NCBI GenBank assembly: GCA_945870465.1
Contig: CAMBSS010000029.1
Span: forward strand, 1 to 30,456
DNA: 30,456 bases
Direction: 5' to 3'
Source of the DNA: Bordetella parapertussis
GTDB taxonomy: Bacteria; Pseudomonadota; Gammaproteobacteria; Burkholderiales; SG8-41
Shown: positions 16,347 through 25,460 of the stretch, in pieces
How positions within the stretch are numbered: position 1 is the stretch's first letter
How the letters are laid out: every line of letters starts with the position of its first letter
The notes under the pieces: generated by a model
Database searches by the model: none
Told to the model about the DNA's origin: nothing
What the model saw: only the letters and a program-made list of their open reading frames with translations
Position numbers and translations under genes: made by a program

Positions 16347-17437
16347 TTTTGCGTGCCCTGCTGCAAAGCCCACGCCACGTGTTCACGCACCAGCTCCGAC
16401 GCATGATCGCAGCGCGCGCGTAAAGCGGCAATTATTTCTTGGGCGGACGGCGGTGCTGCGCGCAGCGCGTTGCCGAGGCCCACCGCGAGATTGCGCAGCC
16501 AGCGTTCGTAACCGATGCGGTGGATGGCGCTGCCCATGAGGCGATCATGAAATTCGTCTTCGGTCCACGCGAACAGATCGACCAGCGCCGCGTTGTCGAG
16601 ACCGTTGCGCACCGCAAAGTCCGCTTCATCGCTCACCTGCGCGAAGCGGTTCCACGGGCAGGCCAGCTGGCAATCATCACAGCCGTACACGCGGTTGCCG
16701 ATCAGCGCCCGCAACTCGAGCGGAATGCTGCCGTGATGTTCTATCGTCAGGTATGAAATGCAGCGCCTTGCGTCCAGCCGGTACGGCGCCACGATCGCGC
16801 GCGTCGGACAGATGTCTATGCATTTTTCGCATTTGCCGCAGTGATTTCCCGTCGCGGCATCGACCGGCAGCGGCAGGTCGGTGTAAATCTCGCCGAGAAA
16901 AAAATACGAGCCCGCTTCGCGCGTCAGCAGCAGCGTGTGCTTGCCACGCCAGCCGAGGCCGGCTTTTGCCGCGAGCTCGACTTCCATGACCGGCGCGCTG
17001 TCGGTGAACACGCGATGGTTAAAACTGCCCACTGCCGCTTCGACCCGCTCCGTCAGGCGCTGCAGGCGCCGGCGCAGCACCTTGTGATAGTCGCGGCCAA
17101 GCGCGTAGCGCGACACATAAGCCTTGCCCGGCTCGTTGATGACCGCCCAGCTTTCAGCCACGTCGGCGGGCAGGTAATTCATGCGCGCGGCGATCACGCG
17201 CAGCGTGCCGGGCACGAGCTCGCCGGGCCGCGCGCGTTTGACGCCATGCTTTGCCATATAATCCATGTCGCCATGAAAACCCGCGTCCAACCACTCGAGC
17301 AGACGCGGTTCCGCGTCGCTCAAATCGGCGTCGGCAATGCCGATTTGCTGGAACCCCAGTTCGACGCCCCAGACGCGAATCTGCGCTGCAAGTTCGGCCA
17401 GCCCTGTCGGCGATAACGCTAATTGTTCACTCTGCAT
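16343..17437 (-). CDS. queG: epoxyqueuosine reductase
   Basis: QueG performs the last step of queuosine synthesis, reducing epoxyqueuosine to queuosine in tRNA anticodons using cobalamin and two [4Fe-4S] clusters. The 364-residue protein carries the general-acid Asp146 (FTDSAPV), the 'RYALGRDYHKVLRRRL' segment, cluster cysteines 200, 203, 206 and 210 (CGKCEKCIDIC) and 253, 256 and 260 (CDDCQLAC), Cys226, and the SYLTIEHHGSIP block. The C-terminal HEAT-like tail is present. The ATG at 17437 shares CATG with the divergent tsaE start. The TAG stop lies in the end of repeat copy A. Confidence 0.96.
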   Translation of the reverse strand: MQSEQLALSPTGLAELAAQIRVWGVELGFQQIGIADADLSDAEPRLLEWLDAGFHGDMDYMAKHGVKRARPGELVPGTLRVIAARMNYLPADVAESWAVINEPGKAYVSRYALGRDYHKVLRRRLQRLTERVEAAVGSFNHRVFTDSAPVMEVELAAKAGLGWRGKHTLLLTREAGSYFFLGEIYTDLPLPVDAATGNHCGKCEKCIDICPTRAIVAPYRLDARRCISYLTIEHHGSIPLELRALIGNRVYGCDDCQLACPWNRFAQVSDEADFAVRNGLDNAALVDLFAWTEDEFHDRLMGSAIHRIGYERWLRNLAVGLGNALRAAPPSAQEIIAALRARCDHASELVREHVAWALQQGTQN

Positions 17438-17438
17438 G
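17435..17438. promoter_or_regulatory. CATG with overlapping divergent start codons (queG/tsaE)
   Basis: The palindromic tetramer CATG holds ATG for tsaE (+, 17436-17438) and ATG for queG (-, 17437-17435). No other credible start exists for either gene close by. Each promoter and ribosome-binding site must therefore lie inside the opposite coding region. Confidence 0.7.
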
Positions 17439-17909
17439 GCTGCCCATCATAAGCAAATAAGACATCATCTTGCGACCGAAGCTGAGACTTTGGCGCTCGG
17501 CGCGGCGCTGGCTGTCGGCCTTCAGGCGGGAATGATCGTTTATCTGCAAGGCGAGCTCGGCGCGGGCAAAACCACCCTGGCGCGGGGTATTCTCCACGCC
17601 CTCGGGGTCGAGGAAAGGGTCAAAAGCCCGACCTATACACTGGTTGAACCTTATACCATTTCTAGTTTATACTTGTATCACTTTGATTTTTATAGACTCA
17701 AGAATCCGAACGAGTGGGTTGACGCGGGCTTGCGGGAGCACTTCAACAGCACCTCCCTGTGCCTCGTCGAATGGCCTGCCAAAGCCGGCGGGCAACTGCC
17801 GGCGCCGGATGTGACGATAGACATGACGGTTGCCGGCGACGGACGCAGCATTTTATTGAGCGCGGAAACGGAGGCTGGTAGAAATTGTTTGACGCGGCTG
17901 CACAACTGA
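17436..17909 (+). CDS. tsaE: tRNA t6A-modification ATPase TsaE
   Basis: TsaE is the ATPase that supports the TsaB-TsaD complex in making N6-threonylcarbamoyl-adenosine at tRNA position 37. The 157-residue protein has Walker A GELGAGKT (39-46), the SPTYTLV block (64-70), HFDFYRL (82-88) and EWP near 113. The ATG at 17436 is the only plausible start. Upstream open frame runs antisense through queG, and the next candidate would remove the HLATEAETLALG segment. Its end overlaps the amiC start by 25 bases, matching the widespread tsaE-amidase pairing. Confidence 0.95.
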   Translation: MAAHHKQIRHHLATEAETLALGAALAVGLQAGMIVYLQGELGAGKTTLARGILHALGVEERVKSPTYTLVEPYTISSLYLYHFDFYRLKNPNEWVDAGLREHFNSTSLCLVEWPAKAGGQLPAPDVTIDMTVAGDGRSILLSAETEAGRNCLTRLHN

Positions 17910-19264
17910 TACGACGCTTCACCCCGGCGACCGCGAGCTGCGGCCTGCGCCGCCCTGACTTTATCTTCCTGCTGCTGCCGTTACTGCTGCTGCCCGACGT
18001 CCATGCGGCGACCACCGTGACTTCCGCGCGTGTGTGGCCGGCCCCCGAATATACCCGCGTGACCTTCGAGTCTGCGACGCCCATCGCGTATCAACTGCTG
18101 CTGCTGAAAAACCCCGACCGCCTGGCACTCGATCTCGACGAAGTAAACGTCACGCCCGCTCTGCGGGGACTGTCCGGCAAAATCGGCGCCAACGACCCCT
18201 ATGTGAGAGCCGTGCGCGTCGGCCGCTTCAAACCCGGCACCGTGCGGCTGGTGTTCGACCTCAAGACGGAAGCGAAGCCGGAAGTGTTCACGCTGAAGCC
18301 CATCGCGGAATACGGCAACCGCCTGGTGCTGGATATCTATCCCGCACAGGCGATCGACCCGCTGCTCGCCTTGCTGGAGAAATCGCAGTCGATCCCGGCG
18401 CAACCCGCTGCCGCGGTCCCCGCACCCGGGCCGGCAACCACCGCCCCGCCCCCGGCGATCAGGGATGCCAGTGCGGACACCGGCATCATCACGGCCTCGA
18501 TCGAGCCGCCGCCCAAAATCCCGCGGCCGGCGAGGTCGGACGGCCAGCGCCTGTTCCTTGTCGCCATCGACGCGGGGCACGGCGGCGAAGATCCGGGCGC
18601 CCGCGGTCACGGCGGCACGAACGAGAAAGACATCACGCTGGCGATTGCGCGCAAACTGAAAGCCATGCTCGACCGCGAGCCGAATATGCGGGGCGTGCTG
18701 ACGCGCGACGGCGATTATTATCTCCCGCTGCATCACCGCGTCGAGAAAGCGCGCAAGGTGAACGCCGATCTCTTCGTGTCGGTGCATGCCGACGCATTCA
18801 TCAAGCCCCATGCGCGCGGCTCCTCCGTATTCGCGCTGTCGGAGCGCGGTGCCACCAGCTCGGCCGCCAGGTGGCTTGCCAAGAAGGAAAACGACGCCGA
18901 CCTGATCGGCGGCGTGAACCTCGACGTGCAGGACCCCTACCTCAAGCTGACGCTCGCCGATCTCTCTTTTACCGCGCAGATCAACGATAGTCTCAAGCTC
19001 GCGCGCGCGGTGCTCACCGAGCTCGGCGAAATCAACACGCTGCACAAGTCCGAAGTCGAGCAGGCGGGCTTCGCGGTGCTGAAGGCGCCGGACATTCCGT
19101 CCATCCTGGTCGAGACCGCATTCATCAGCAATCCCGAAGAGGAGAAAAAGCTCAAAAGCAACGCGTACCAGGAGCAGATGGCGGACGCCATCCTGGCCGG
19201 CATCAAGCGTTATTTCGCGCAGAACCCGCCGCTTGCCCGCTCGCGCGTCGCCCGGAACCCGTGA
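17885..19264 (+). CDS. amiC: N-acetylmuramoyl-L-alanine amidase (AMIN + Amidase_3)
   Basis: A periplasmic zinc amidase that cleaves the amide between N-acetylmuramic acid and the peptide during septal peptidoglycan splitting. The 459-residue chain starts with a TTG (GGAGG upstream, somewhat distant). Next come an Arg-rich start with a hydrophobic stretch (residues 26-37) ending VHA, an AMIN septum-targeting domain (about 45-155), and a Pro/Ala-rich linker (165-215). The Amidase_3 domain has zinc ligands His232 (DAGHGG), Glu247 and His301 (SVHADA), and catalytic Glu410 (VETAFISN). The RR at 10-11 and 22-23 leaves a Tat route possible, as in E. coli AmiC. The exact start is uncertain. It overlaps tsaE by 25 bases. 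Confidence 0.92.
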   Translation: MFDAAAQLIRRFTPATASCGLRRPDFIFLLLPLLLLPDVHAATTVTSARVWPAPEYTRVTFESATPIAYQLLLLKNPDRLALDLDEVNVTPALRGLSGKIGANDPYVRAVRVGRFKPGTVRLVFDLKTEAKPEVFTLKPIAEYGNRLVLDIYPAQAIDPLLALLEKSQSIPAQPAAAVPAPGPATTAPPPAIRDASADTGIITASIEPPPKIPRPARSDGQRLFLVAIDAGHGGEDPGARGHGGTNEKDITLAIARKLKAMLDREPNMRGVLTRDGDYYLPLHHRVEKARKVNADLFVSVHADAFIKPHARGSSVFALSERGATSSAARWLAKKENDADLIGGVNLDVQDPYLKLTLADLSFTAQINDSLKLARAVLTELGEINTLHKSEVEQAGFAVLKAPDIPSILVETAFISNPEEEKKLKSNAYQEQMADAILAGIKRYFAQNPPLARSRVARNP

Positions 19265-19290
19265 CGCGCGCACGGTTTTCGCGCTAAAAT
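19261..19290 (+). promoter_or_regulatory. candidate sigma70 promoter for the DUF3047-like gene
   Basis: The -35 is GTGACG (19261-19266, 4 of 6 matches) and the -10 is TAAAAT (19285-19290, 5 of 6), with an 18-base spacer. Transcription would start about ten bases before the ATG at 19308. It begins on the last base of the amiC region, so it is an internal promoter in the row. Confidence 0.4.
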
Positions 19291-19307
19291 TCCTGTCCTT
19301 TTCTGCT

Positions 19308-20099
19308 ATGCATCCCATGCGGCGCTTCCTCCTGCTCTTTATTGCCCTGCCTGCACTGGCACTCCATGGCTGCGCCTCGCTGCCCGATGAGCCGCCCGCG
19401 CAAATCACGCTCAGCTACGTGTCGAATTTTTCCGGCAATGCGGCGCGCGAAGGGCTGCCCGAGGGGTGGGAGCAGTGGACGCTGTCGCGCTTCAAAAAGC
19501 CCACCGAATACCGGCTCGTCGCTGAAAGCGGCACCACCGTCGTGCGCGCACGCGCGTCATCGTCTGCTTCCGGACTGGTGCACAAGCTCGATCTCGACCC
19601 GGCCCGCTATCGCCTCCTGCAATGGCGCTGGAAGGTCGACCAGCTGATACCGGGGGCCGACAACACGCAGAAGAATGCCGAGGATTCGCCGGTGCGGCTG
19701 GTCATCAGTTTCTCCGGCGATACCGACAAACTGGAGTTCGACGACCGCCTGTTCTTCGACCAGATCAAGGCCTTCACCGGCCAGCAACTGCCCTACGCGA
19801 CACTCATGTACATCTGGGAGAACCGCGCCCCCAGGGACAGCATCATCGCCAACCCGCACACCACGCGCATCAAGATGGTGGTCGCCGAAAGCGGGCGCGA
19901 AAAGCTCGGGCTGTGGCAGACTGAAATCCGCGACATCTACGCGGACTACAGGCGCGCGTTCGGCGAAGAGCCGGGGCGCATCACGTCGATCGGCATCATG
20001 ACTGATACCGACAACACGGGCGAAAATGCACACGCCTATTATGGCGACATGATATTCAAGCGAATTGCGCCGCCGCGCCTTGTTTTCGGCACGGACTGA
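19308..20099 (+). CDS. DUF3047-like putative lipoprotein
   Basis: A 263-residue protein (260 if the ATG at 19317 is used). It resembles DUF3047 proteins, a family of unknown function. The N-terminus MRRFLLLFIALPALALHGC is a lipoprotein signal with lipobox LHGC, so it is expected to be lipid-anchored in the envelope. The mature part shows 'WRWKVDQLIPGADN', DSPVRLVISFSGD, 'LMYIWENRAP', and a C-terminal 'SIGIMTDTDNTGENAHAYYGDM' strand. These suggest a beta-sandwich, carbohydrate-binding-like fold, which is an inference. No catalytic motif is evident. It follows amiC by 43 bases, with its own possible promoter and no strong Shine-Dalgarno. Confidence 0.8.
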   Translation: MHPMRRFLLLFIALPALALHGCASLPDEPPAQITLSYVSNFSGNAAREGLPEGWEQWTLSRFKKPTEYRLVAESGTTVVRARASSSASGLVHKLDLDPARYRLLQWRWKVDQLIPGADNTQKNAEDSPVRLVISFSGDTDKLEFDDRLFFDQIKAFTGQQLPYATLMYIWENRAPRDSIIANPHTTRIKMVVAESGREKLGLWQTEIRDIYADYRRAFGEEPGRITSIGIMTDTDNTGENAHAYYGDMIFKRIAPPRLVFGTD

Positions 20100-20139
20100 G
20101 CGCCCGCCGCGGCTGCACCACCACATCAGGAGAATCGGC

Positions 20140-21111
20140 ATGCGCATTCAACACACGCTCGCCCTGTGCGCGATCGGCGCGCTCGGATTGACGTCCGGCG
20201 CGCTGGCGGCGGACCGCTATCCGTCCAAACCGGTGCGCCTGGTCGTGCCCTACGCGCCCGGCGGCGGCTCGGACATCATCGCGCGCGTGCTGGGACTCAA
20301 ACTGGGCGAAGCGCTCAATCAGACATTCGTTGTCGACAACCGGCCCGGCGCGGCCAGCATGATTGCGACAGAAATCGTGGCCCACTCCCCCGGCGACGGC
20401 TATACGCTGATCCTTGCCGACGTGCCCCACGCCATCAACGTCGCCACGGCATCCAAACCGACTTACGACGCGGTCAAGGACTTCGCGCCCATCATGCTGG
20501 TGGCAACGACACCGCAGATCCTGGTCGCGCACCCGTCCTTCGCCGCCAATTCGCTGAAGGAACTGCTGGCGATGCCCCGCGCCCAGACTGCGAAGTTCGC
20601 GCTCGGCACGTCCGGCACCGGCAGCTCACCCCACATGACCTATGAGCTGCTGCGGCTGCGCACCGGCCTCGAACTGAATCACGTGCCCTACAAAGGCGGC
20701 GGGCCGGCGATTGCCGACGTCGTCGCGGGCCAGATACCGCTCGGCTTGCTGGGCTCGCCGGTGTCGATCCCCCATCTGAAATCCGGCCGCATGAAAGGAC
20801 TGGGCATCACCAGCGCGCAGCGCCATCCTGTAGTACCCACGGTGCCCACGTTTGATGAATCCGGCGTGAGCGGCTTCGTGGTGTCGCATTGGTACGGCGT
20901 CCTCGCCACGGCCGGCACGCCGCCCGCGACCGTCAAGCTGCTGCACGCGACGATTGCGCGCGCGCTCGAGCAGCCTGATGTCAAGGAACGCTTCGCTGCG
21001 CTGGCACTCGACGCGGCCGCGCTCGGGCCGGAAGAGTTCCGCAAGCTCATCGAAAACGACGTCAAACGCTGGAAAGACGTGGTAATCAAATCAGGCATCA
21101 AACTGGAATAA
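20140..21111 (+). CDS. TctC/Bug-family periplasmic solute receptor 5
   Basis: A 323-residue TctC/Bug receptor. The signal peptide ends at ALA (residue 23), followed by DRYPSKPVRLVVPYAPGGGSD, VDNRPGAASM, 'GDGYTLIL', HVPYKGGGPAI and RWKDVVIKSG. The ATG at 20140 is fixed by CAGGAGA at 20127-20133 and by the signal peptide; an in-frame ATG at 20065 lies inside the previous gene. The stop is eight bases before a threonine-synthase-like gene, implying co-transcription. No permease genes are nearby, and the ligand is unknown. Confidence 0.93.
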   Translation: MRIQHTLALCAIGALGLTSGALAADRYPSKPVRLVVPYAPGGGSDIIARVLGLKLGEALNQTFVVDNRPGAASMIATEIVAHSPGDGYTLILADVPHAINVATASKPTYDAVKDFAPIMLVATTPQILVAHPSFAANSLKELLAMPRAQTAKFALGTSGTGSSPHMTYELLRLRTGLELNHVPYKGGGPAIADVVAGQIPLGLLGSPVSIPHLKSGRMKGLGITSAQRHPVVPTVPTFDESGVSGFVVSHWYGVLATAGTPPATVKLLHATIARALEQPDVKERFAALALDAAALGPEEFRKLIENDVKRWKDVVIKSGIKLE

Positions 21112-21119
21112 CTGCGCAC

Positions 21120-22319
21120 ATGAGCTACCTCATCGATCTTGAAAGCAGCACGGGCGAACGGTTTCCCGCAGACATACCGCGCAACGCCGCCGCCGGTCAA
21201 ACGCTGTATGCCCGTTATGATCTCGACCGCATCCGGCGCGAAGTGTCCCCGCGCGACATCGCCAACGGACCCGCGAACCTGTGGCGTTACGCGCCGCTGC
21301 TGCCGGTTGAAAATCCGCAAACAGCAGTGTCCCTGAACGAAGGCTATACGCCACTGCTGGAGACGCCGCGACTCGCGCGCGCACTCGGGCTGCAAAGACT
21401 TTCGGTCAAAGACGAAGGCCGCAATCCGAGCGGCACCTTCAAGGACCGCGGCGCAGCCGTCGCGATATCGCGCTATTTGGAGTTGGGCGTAAAGACGGTC
21501 GCGCACAACAGCTCGGGGAACGCCGGCGGCTCGTGGAGCCTGTACGCGGCGCGCGCCGGCATCACCTGCGTCAACCTGCTGCCGACCGACGTGCAACCCT
21601 CCAGCCTGCAGCACTGCAGGGCCGCCCGCCAGCCCGCCTTTCTGGTCGAGAACTGGCACGAAGCCGGGCGCATGGTGGCAGAAGCCTGCGAGCGCAACGG
21701 CTGGCTCAACATCTGCACACTGAAGGAACCGTACCGGCTCGAAGGCAAGAAAACCATGGGGCTGGAAATCGCCGAGCAGCTCGGCTGGAAAATGCCCGAC
21801 GCGATTTTTTATCCGATGGGCGGCGGCCTCGGCGCGATTGCGATCTGGAAAGCGTTCGAAGAGCTGCTGCACCTGGGCTGGATTGAAGGCACGCTGCCGC
21901 GCCTCTACATCACCCAATTCGAAGGCTGCGCGCCGGTGGTCAAAGCCTACGACGAAGGCAAAGACGCCTGCACGGCGTGGGGCAAGATAGACATTCCGCC
22001 GGGCGGCCTGCGCTCGCCCAATCCGCCGGGGGGCAAAGCGGTGCTGGCGCTCATGCGCAAGCACGGCGGCGCGGCCATCTCGGTGTCGACGCCAGAAGCA
22101 TTCGCGGCGGTCGACGATCTGACGCGCATGGAAGGCATATTCGCCTGCCCGGAAAGCGCAACAACGCTGGCCGGTTTGCGCAAAGCCATTACGAAAAATC
22201 TGATACGGCCCGACGAGCATGTCATCATCGTCAATACCGGATCGGGTTTGAAATCGATCCCCGCGATGGCGCCGGCGAATTTCCCAATCGTTAAAAGCAG
22301 CGCCGAGATACACGCATAG
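21120..22319 (+). CDS. threonine synthase-like PLP enzyme
   Basis: A 399-residue fold-type II PLP enzyme of the threonine-synthase/threonine-dehydratase group. The PLP Schiff-base lysine is Lys108 in NPSGTFKDRG. HNSSGNAGGSW gives the substrate/carboxylate loop, GGGLGAI the phosphate-binding glycine loop, and NTGSGLK the C-terminal PLP-ring contact. The N-terminal 60 residues resemble the entry region of class-I threonine synthases. The canonical reaction is O-phosphohomoserine to threonine plus phosphate. Since it sits behind a TctC receptor and away from hom or thrB, it may be a paralogue acting on another beta- or gamma-substituted amino acid. A bidirectional terminator follows. Confidence 0.82.
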   Translation: MSYLIDLESSTGERFPADIPRNAAAGQTLYARYDLDRIRREVSPRDIANGPANLWRYAPLLPVENPQTAVSLNEGYTPLLETPRLARALGLQRLSVKDEGRNPSGTFKDRGAAVAISRYLELGVKTVAHNSSGNAGGSWSLYAARAGITCVNLLPTDVQPSSLQHCRAARQPAFLVENWHEAGRMVAEACERNGWLNICTLKEPYRLEGKKTMGLEIAEQLGWKMPDAIFYPMGGGLGAIAIWKAFEELLHLGWIEGTLPRLYITQFEGCAPVVKAYDEGKDACTAWGKIDIPPGGLRSPNPPGGKAVLALMRKHGGAAISVSTPEAFAAVDDLTRMEGIFACPESATTLAGLRKAITKNLIRPDEHVIIVNTGSGLKSIPAMAPANFPIVKSSAEIHA

Positions 22320-22333
22320 AAACCTCTGCACGT

Positions 22334-22369
22334 AAAAAAGGCCGCGCCCCATTGGGCGCGGCCTTTTTT
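22334..22369. terminator. bidirectional rho-independent terminator
   Basis: A ten-base perfect stem, GGCCGCGCCC/GGGCGCGGCC (22340-22349 with 22354-22363), has the loop CATT. It is flanked by six A on the left and six T on the right. It separates the convergent threonine-synthase-like and pntB genes and can serve both. Confidence 0.95.
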
Positions 22370-22386
22370 GTTCAATACGCCTTGGA

Positions 22387-23802
22387 TCAGACTTTCAGCG
22401 CGGTGAGCACTTCATCCAGCATTTTCTTCGCATCGCCGAACAACATGCGGTTGTTCTCTTTGTAGAAAAGTGGGTTATCCACGCCGGCATAGCCCGAGGC
22501 CATGCTGCGCTTCATCACGATAGACGTCTTGGCCTTCCACACTTCGAGCACCGGCATGCCGGCGATCGGGCAGGTGGGGTCGTCCTGCGCGGCCGGGTTC
22601 ACGATGTCGTTGGCGCCGATCACCATCACTACGTCGGTGTCGGGAAAGTCCTCGTTGATTTCGTCCATCTCCAGCACGATGTCGTAAGGCACCTTCGCTT
22701 CGGCCAGCAGCACGTTCATATGGCCCGGCATGCGCCCCGCCACCGGGTGGATGCCGAAGCGCACGTTGACGCTTTTTGCGCGCAGATACTTCGTAATCTC
22801 GTTCACCGTGTGCTGGGCCTGCGCCACCGCCATGCCGTAACCCGGCACGATCACGACGCTCCTGGCTTCACGCAACAGATCGGCGGTTTCAGTCGCGCTG
22901 ATAGGCACGACTTCACCGGCAGGCGCTGCCGCACCGCTACCTGCAACAACCGGCGCACCACCGCCGAAACCGCCTGCAATCACGCTGATGAAATTACGGT
23001 TCATCGCCTGGCACATGATGTACGACAGGATCGCGCCGCTCGAACCGACCAGCGCGCCGATCACGATCAGCAGGTCGTTAGAGAGCATGAAACCAGTGGC
23101 CGCCGCCGCCCAACCTGAATAACTGTTGAGCATGGACACCACCACCGGCATGTCGGCGCCGCCGATTGCCATCACCATGTGGATACCGAACAGCAGCGCA
23201 ATCACTGTCATCACGATCAGCGGCGTCATACCCTGCGCGACGGTTTCGGCATGCAGGAATTCGCGCCCGAACCACAACACGACCAGCAGACCCAATAGAT
23301 TCAGCCAGTGCCGCGCCGGCAGCAGCAGAGGTTTGCCGCCGATCTTGCCCGACAGTTTGCCGAAAGCGATCACCGAACCGGAGAGCGTTACCGCGCCGAT
23401 GAATACGCCGATATAGACTTCGAGTTCGTGTATCGCCTTTTCGGCGGACGACAGGTTGAGCGTGGACGTCGGATCGACAAAGCTGGCGAATCCCACCACC
23501 ACCGCGGCAAGACCGACGAGACTGTGCATGAAAGCAACGAGCTCCGGCATATGCGTCATCTGCACGGTGCGCGCGAGATAAAGGCCGATACCGCCGCCCG
23601 CCACCATCGCGCCGACAATCCACGGAATGCCCGCCGCAGTAACGCGCGGACCCAGCACGGTGGCGAGCACCGCAATGGTCATGCCGATGATGCCGTACAG
23701 GTTGCCGCGCCGCGAAGTCTCGGGATTGGAGAGGCCGCCGAGGCTCAGGATGAACAAAATGGTGGCGCCGATATAAGCGACTGTGACCAGGCTTGAGGAC
23801 AT
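22387..23802 (-). CDS. pntB: NAD(P) transhydrogenase subunit beta
   Basis: PntB forms part of the proton-translocating transhydrogenase that makes NADPH from NADH using the proton gradient. The 471-residue protein has about nine hydrophobic segments (domain II, residues 1 to ~260) and a C-terminal NADP-binding domain III. Domain III shows the [28 protein letters not shown], '[14 protein letters not shown]' and '[11 protein letters not shown]' motifs. It starts 12 bases after pntA, with GAGAAG-type sequence before the ATG, so the two form an operon. It ends at the bidirectional terminator. Confidence 0.96.
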   Translation of the reverse strand: MSSSLVTVAYIGATILFILSLGGLSNPETSRRGNLYGIIGMTIAVLATVLGPRVTAAGIPWIVGAMVAGGGIGLYLARTVQMTHMPELVAFMHSLVGLAAVVVGFASFVDPTSTLNLSSAEKAIHELEVYIGVFIGAVTLSGSVIAFGKLSGKIGGKPLLLPARHWLNLLGLLVVLWFGREFLHAETVAQGMTPLIVMTVIALLFGIHMVMAIGGADMPVVVSMLNSYSGWAAAATGFMLSNDLLIVIGALVGSSGAILSYIMCQAMNRNFISVIAGGFGGGAPVVAGSGAAAPAGEVVPISATETADLLREARSVVIVPGYGMAVAQAQHTVNEITKYLRAKSVNVRFGIHPVAGRMPGHMNVLLAEAKVPYDIVLEMDEINEDFPDTDVVMVIGANDIVNPAAQDDPTCPIAGMPVLEVWKAKTSIVMKRSMASGYAGVDNPLFYKENNRMLFGDAKKMLDEVLTALKV

Positions 23803-23814
23803 GGATCTTCTCGC

Positions 23815-25407
23815 TTATTTACGGAACATGGCCAGCATGCGCTGGGTGACGGCGAAACCGCCGAACATATTGATAGCGGTCAGCGCGATACCGGCCACCG
23901 CCAGCCAGCGGATCATGTCATCCGGGCGTTGCAATCCGGCATCGGCAAGCGCCGGCGGCGCGATCTGCACCAGCGCGCCAATAACGATGATGCTGCTGAT
24001 TGCGTTGGTCACGCTCATCAGCGGCGTATGCAACGACGGCGTCACGTTCCACACCACCATATAGCCGACAAAGCACGCCAGCACAAACACCGTGAAGTGG
24101 CCGAGGAAGGCGGCCGGCGCGTTGGCACCGATAAACCAGAACGCGACCGCGGCAACGGCGAACATGATTGCCAACTTGCCTCCTGCCATCGGCGCGCCGC
24201 CGCCGTGACCATGGCCCTTCTTGGCGGCCGGCACAGCAACGGCCGGCTTGGCAGCCGCAGGCGGGGCAGCCAGTTTGATGGGCGGTGCAGGCCACGTGAT
24301 AGCGCCTTCCTTGATGACCGTCAGCCCGCGGATGGCGTCGTCTTCCATGTTGACGTTGATGACGCCGTCCTTGGTTTTGCACAGTTCCTCTGCCAGACGA
24401 AACAGGTTGGTCGAATACAGCGTCGAGGACTGCTTGGCGAGCCGGCTGACGAGGTCGGTGTAGCCGATGATGGTCACGCCGTGCTTGACGACTGCTTGTC
24501 CAGGTTCGGTGAGTTCGCAGTTGCCGCCCTGCTCGGCCGCCATGTCGACGATGACGCTGCCCGGCTTCATCGACTGCACCATTGCGCCCGTGATCAATTT
24601 CGGCGCCGGCTTGCCCGGAATCAGCGCGGTCGTAATAATGATGTCCACTTCGCGGGCCTGCTTCGCGTACATTTCGCGCTGGGCCTGCTGGAAGCCCTCG
24701 CTCATGACTTTGGCGTAGCCGCCACCACCACCACCTTCTTCCTCGTAATCGACCTTGACGAATTCGCCACCCAGCGACACGACCTGGTCGGCCACTTCTG
24801 CACGCGTATCGTTGGCGCGCACGATGGCGCCCAGGCCAGCGGCAGTGCCGATCGCTGCCAGGCCGGCGACGCCGGCGCCGGCGATGAAGATCTTGGCCGG
24901 GGGCACCTTGCCCGCGGCGGTAATCTGGCCGTTGAAAAAGCGGCCGAAAGCATTGGCGGCCTCGATGACGGCGCGGTAGCCGGCTACGCCGGCCTGTGAG
25001 GTCAAAGCGTCCATCTTCTGGGCGCGGCTCAGCACGCGGGGCAGCGCATCGATCGCCAGCACGGTGGCTTTTTTCGCGGCGAGTTGTTTCAGCAGTTCGG
25101 GGTTCTGCGCCGGCCAGATGAAACTGACCAGCGTGCCGCCTTCGCGCAGGAGGCCAACTTCTTCGGCAGTCGGGCCGCGCACCTTGAAGACGATATCGGA
25201 TGACGACCACAGGGTGGCCGCGCCCTGGACGATTTCGGCGCCCGCGGCGCGGTAAATATCGTCGGCAAAATTTGCCGCATCGCCCGCACCGGCTTCGACT
25301 TTGACTGTAAAGCCGAGCTTGATGAGTTTTTCCACCACTTCGGGCACCGTGGCAACGCGCTTCTCGCCCGCCGAAATTTCTTTCGGTACGCCTATGACCT
25401 GCGGCAT
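23815..25407 (-). CDS. pntA: NAD(P) transhydrogenase subunit alpha (domain I and membrane part fused)
   Basis: A 530-residue PntA. Domain I (residues 1 to ~380) binds NAD(H), with the Rossmann loop GAGVAG (177-182), RQD-loop-region sequence 'ALPRVLSRAQKMDALTSQ' and 'SMKPGSVIVDMAAEQGGN'. An Ala/Pro-rich linker containing KKGHGHGGG follows. Then come the membrane helices (KLAIMFAVAAVAFWF onward, ending NMFGGFAVTQRMLAMFRK), which make up the alpha-2 part. In several proteobacteria these parts are separate genes (pntAA/pntAB); here they are one chain as in E. coli. AAGGGGAA precedes the ATG, and an extended -10 lies about 55 bases upstream. Confidence 0.96.
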   Translation of the reverse strand: MPQVIGVPKEISAGEKRVATVPEVVEKLIKLGFTVKVEAGAGDAANFADDIYRAAGAEIVQGAATLWSSSDIVFKVRGPTAEEVGLLREGGTLVSFIWPAQNPELLKQLAAKKATVLAIDALPRVLSRAQKMDALTSQAGVAGYRAVIEAANAFGRFFNGQITAAGKVPPAKIFIAGAGVAGLAAIGTAAGLGAIVRANDTRAEVADQVVSLGGEFVKVDYEEEGGGGGGYAKVMSEGFQQAQREMYAKQAREVDIIITTALIPGKPAPKLITGAMVQSMKPGSVIVDMAAEQGGNCELTEPGQAVVKHGVTIIGYTDLVSRLAKQSSTLYSTNLFRLAEELCKTKDGVINVNMEDDAIRGLTVIKEGAITWPAPPIKLAAPPAAAKPAVAVPAAKKGHGHGGGAPMAGGKLAIMFAVAAVAFWFIGANAPAAFLGHFTVFVLACFVGYMVVWNVTPSLHTPLMSVTNAISSIIVIGALVQIAPPALADAGLQRPDDMIRWLAVAGIALTAINMFGGFAVTQRMLAMFRK

Positions 25408-25460
25408 GAGTTCCCCTTGAATATCGCCAGTTGATACGCGCCAGCTGGTGCGGATTTCCG

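Noticed and set aside
17981..19408. Long open frame on the minus strand (475 codons) opposite amiC
   Set aside because: It is rich in Arg, His and Gln with no recognisable domain. It mirrors amiC codon usage in high-GC DNA, and amiC has complete catalytic motifs.
20688..22352. Long minus-strand open frame (554 codons) opposite TctC 5 and the threonine-synthase-like gene
   Set aside because: It crosses two well-supported genes and the terminator and has low-complexity composition, so it is a GC-driven antisense shadow.
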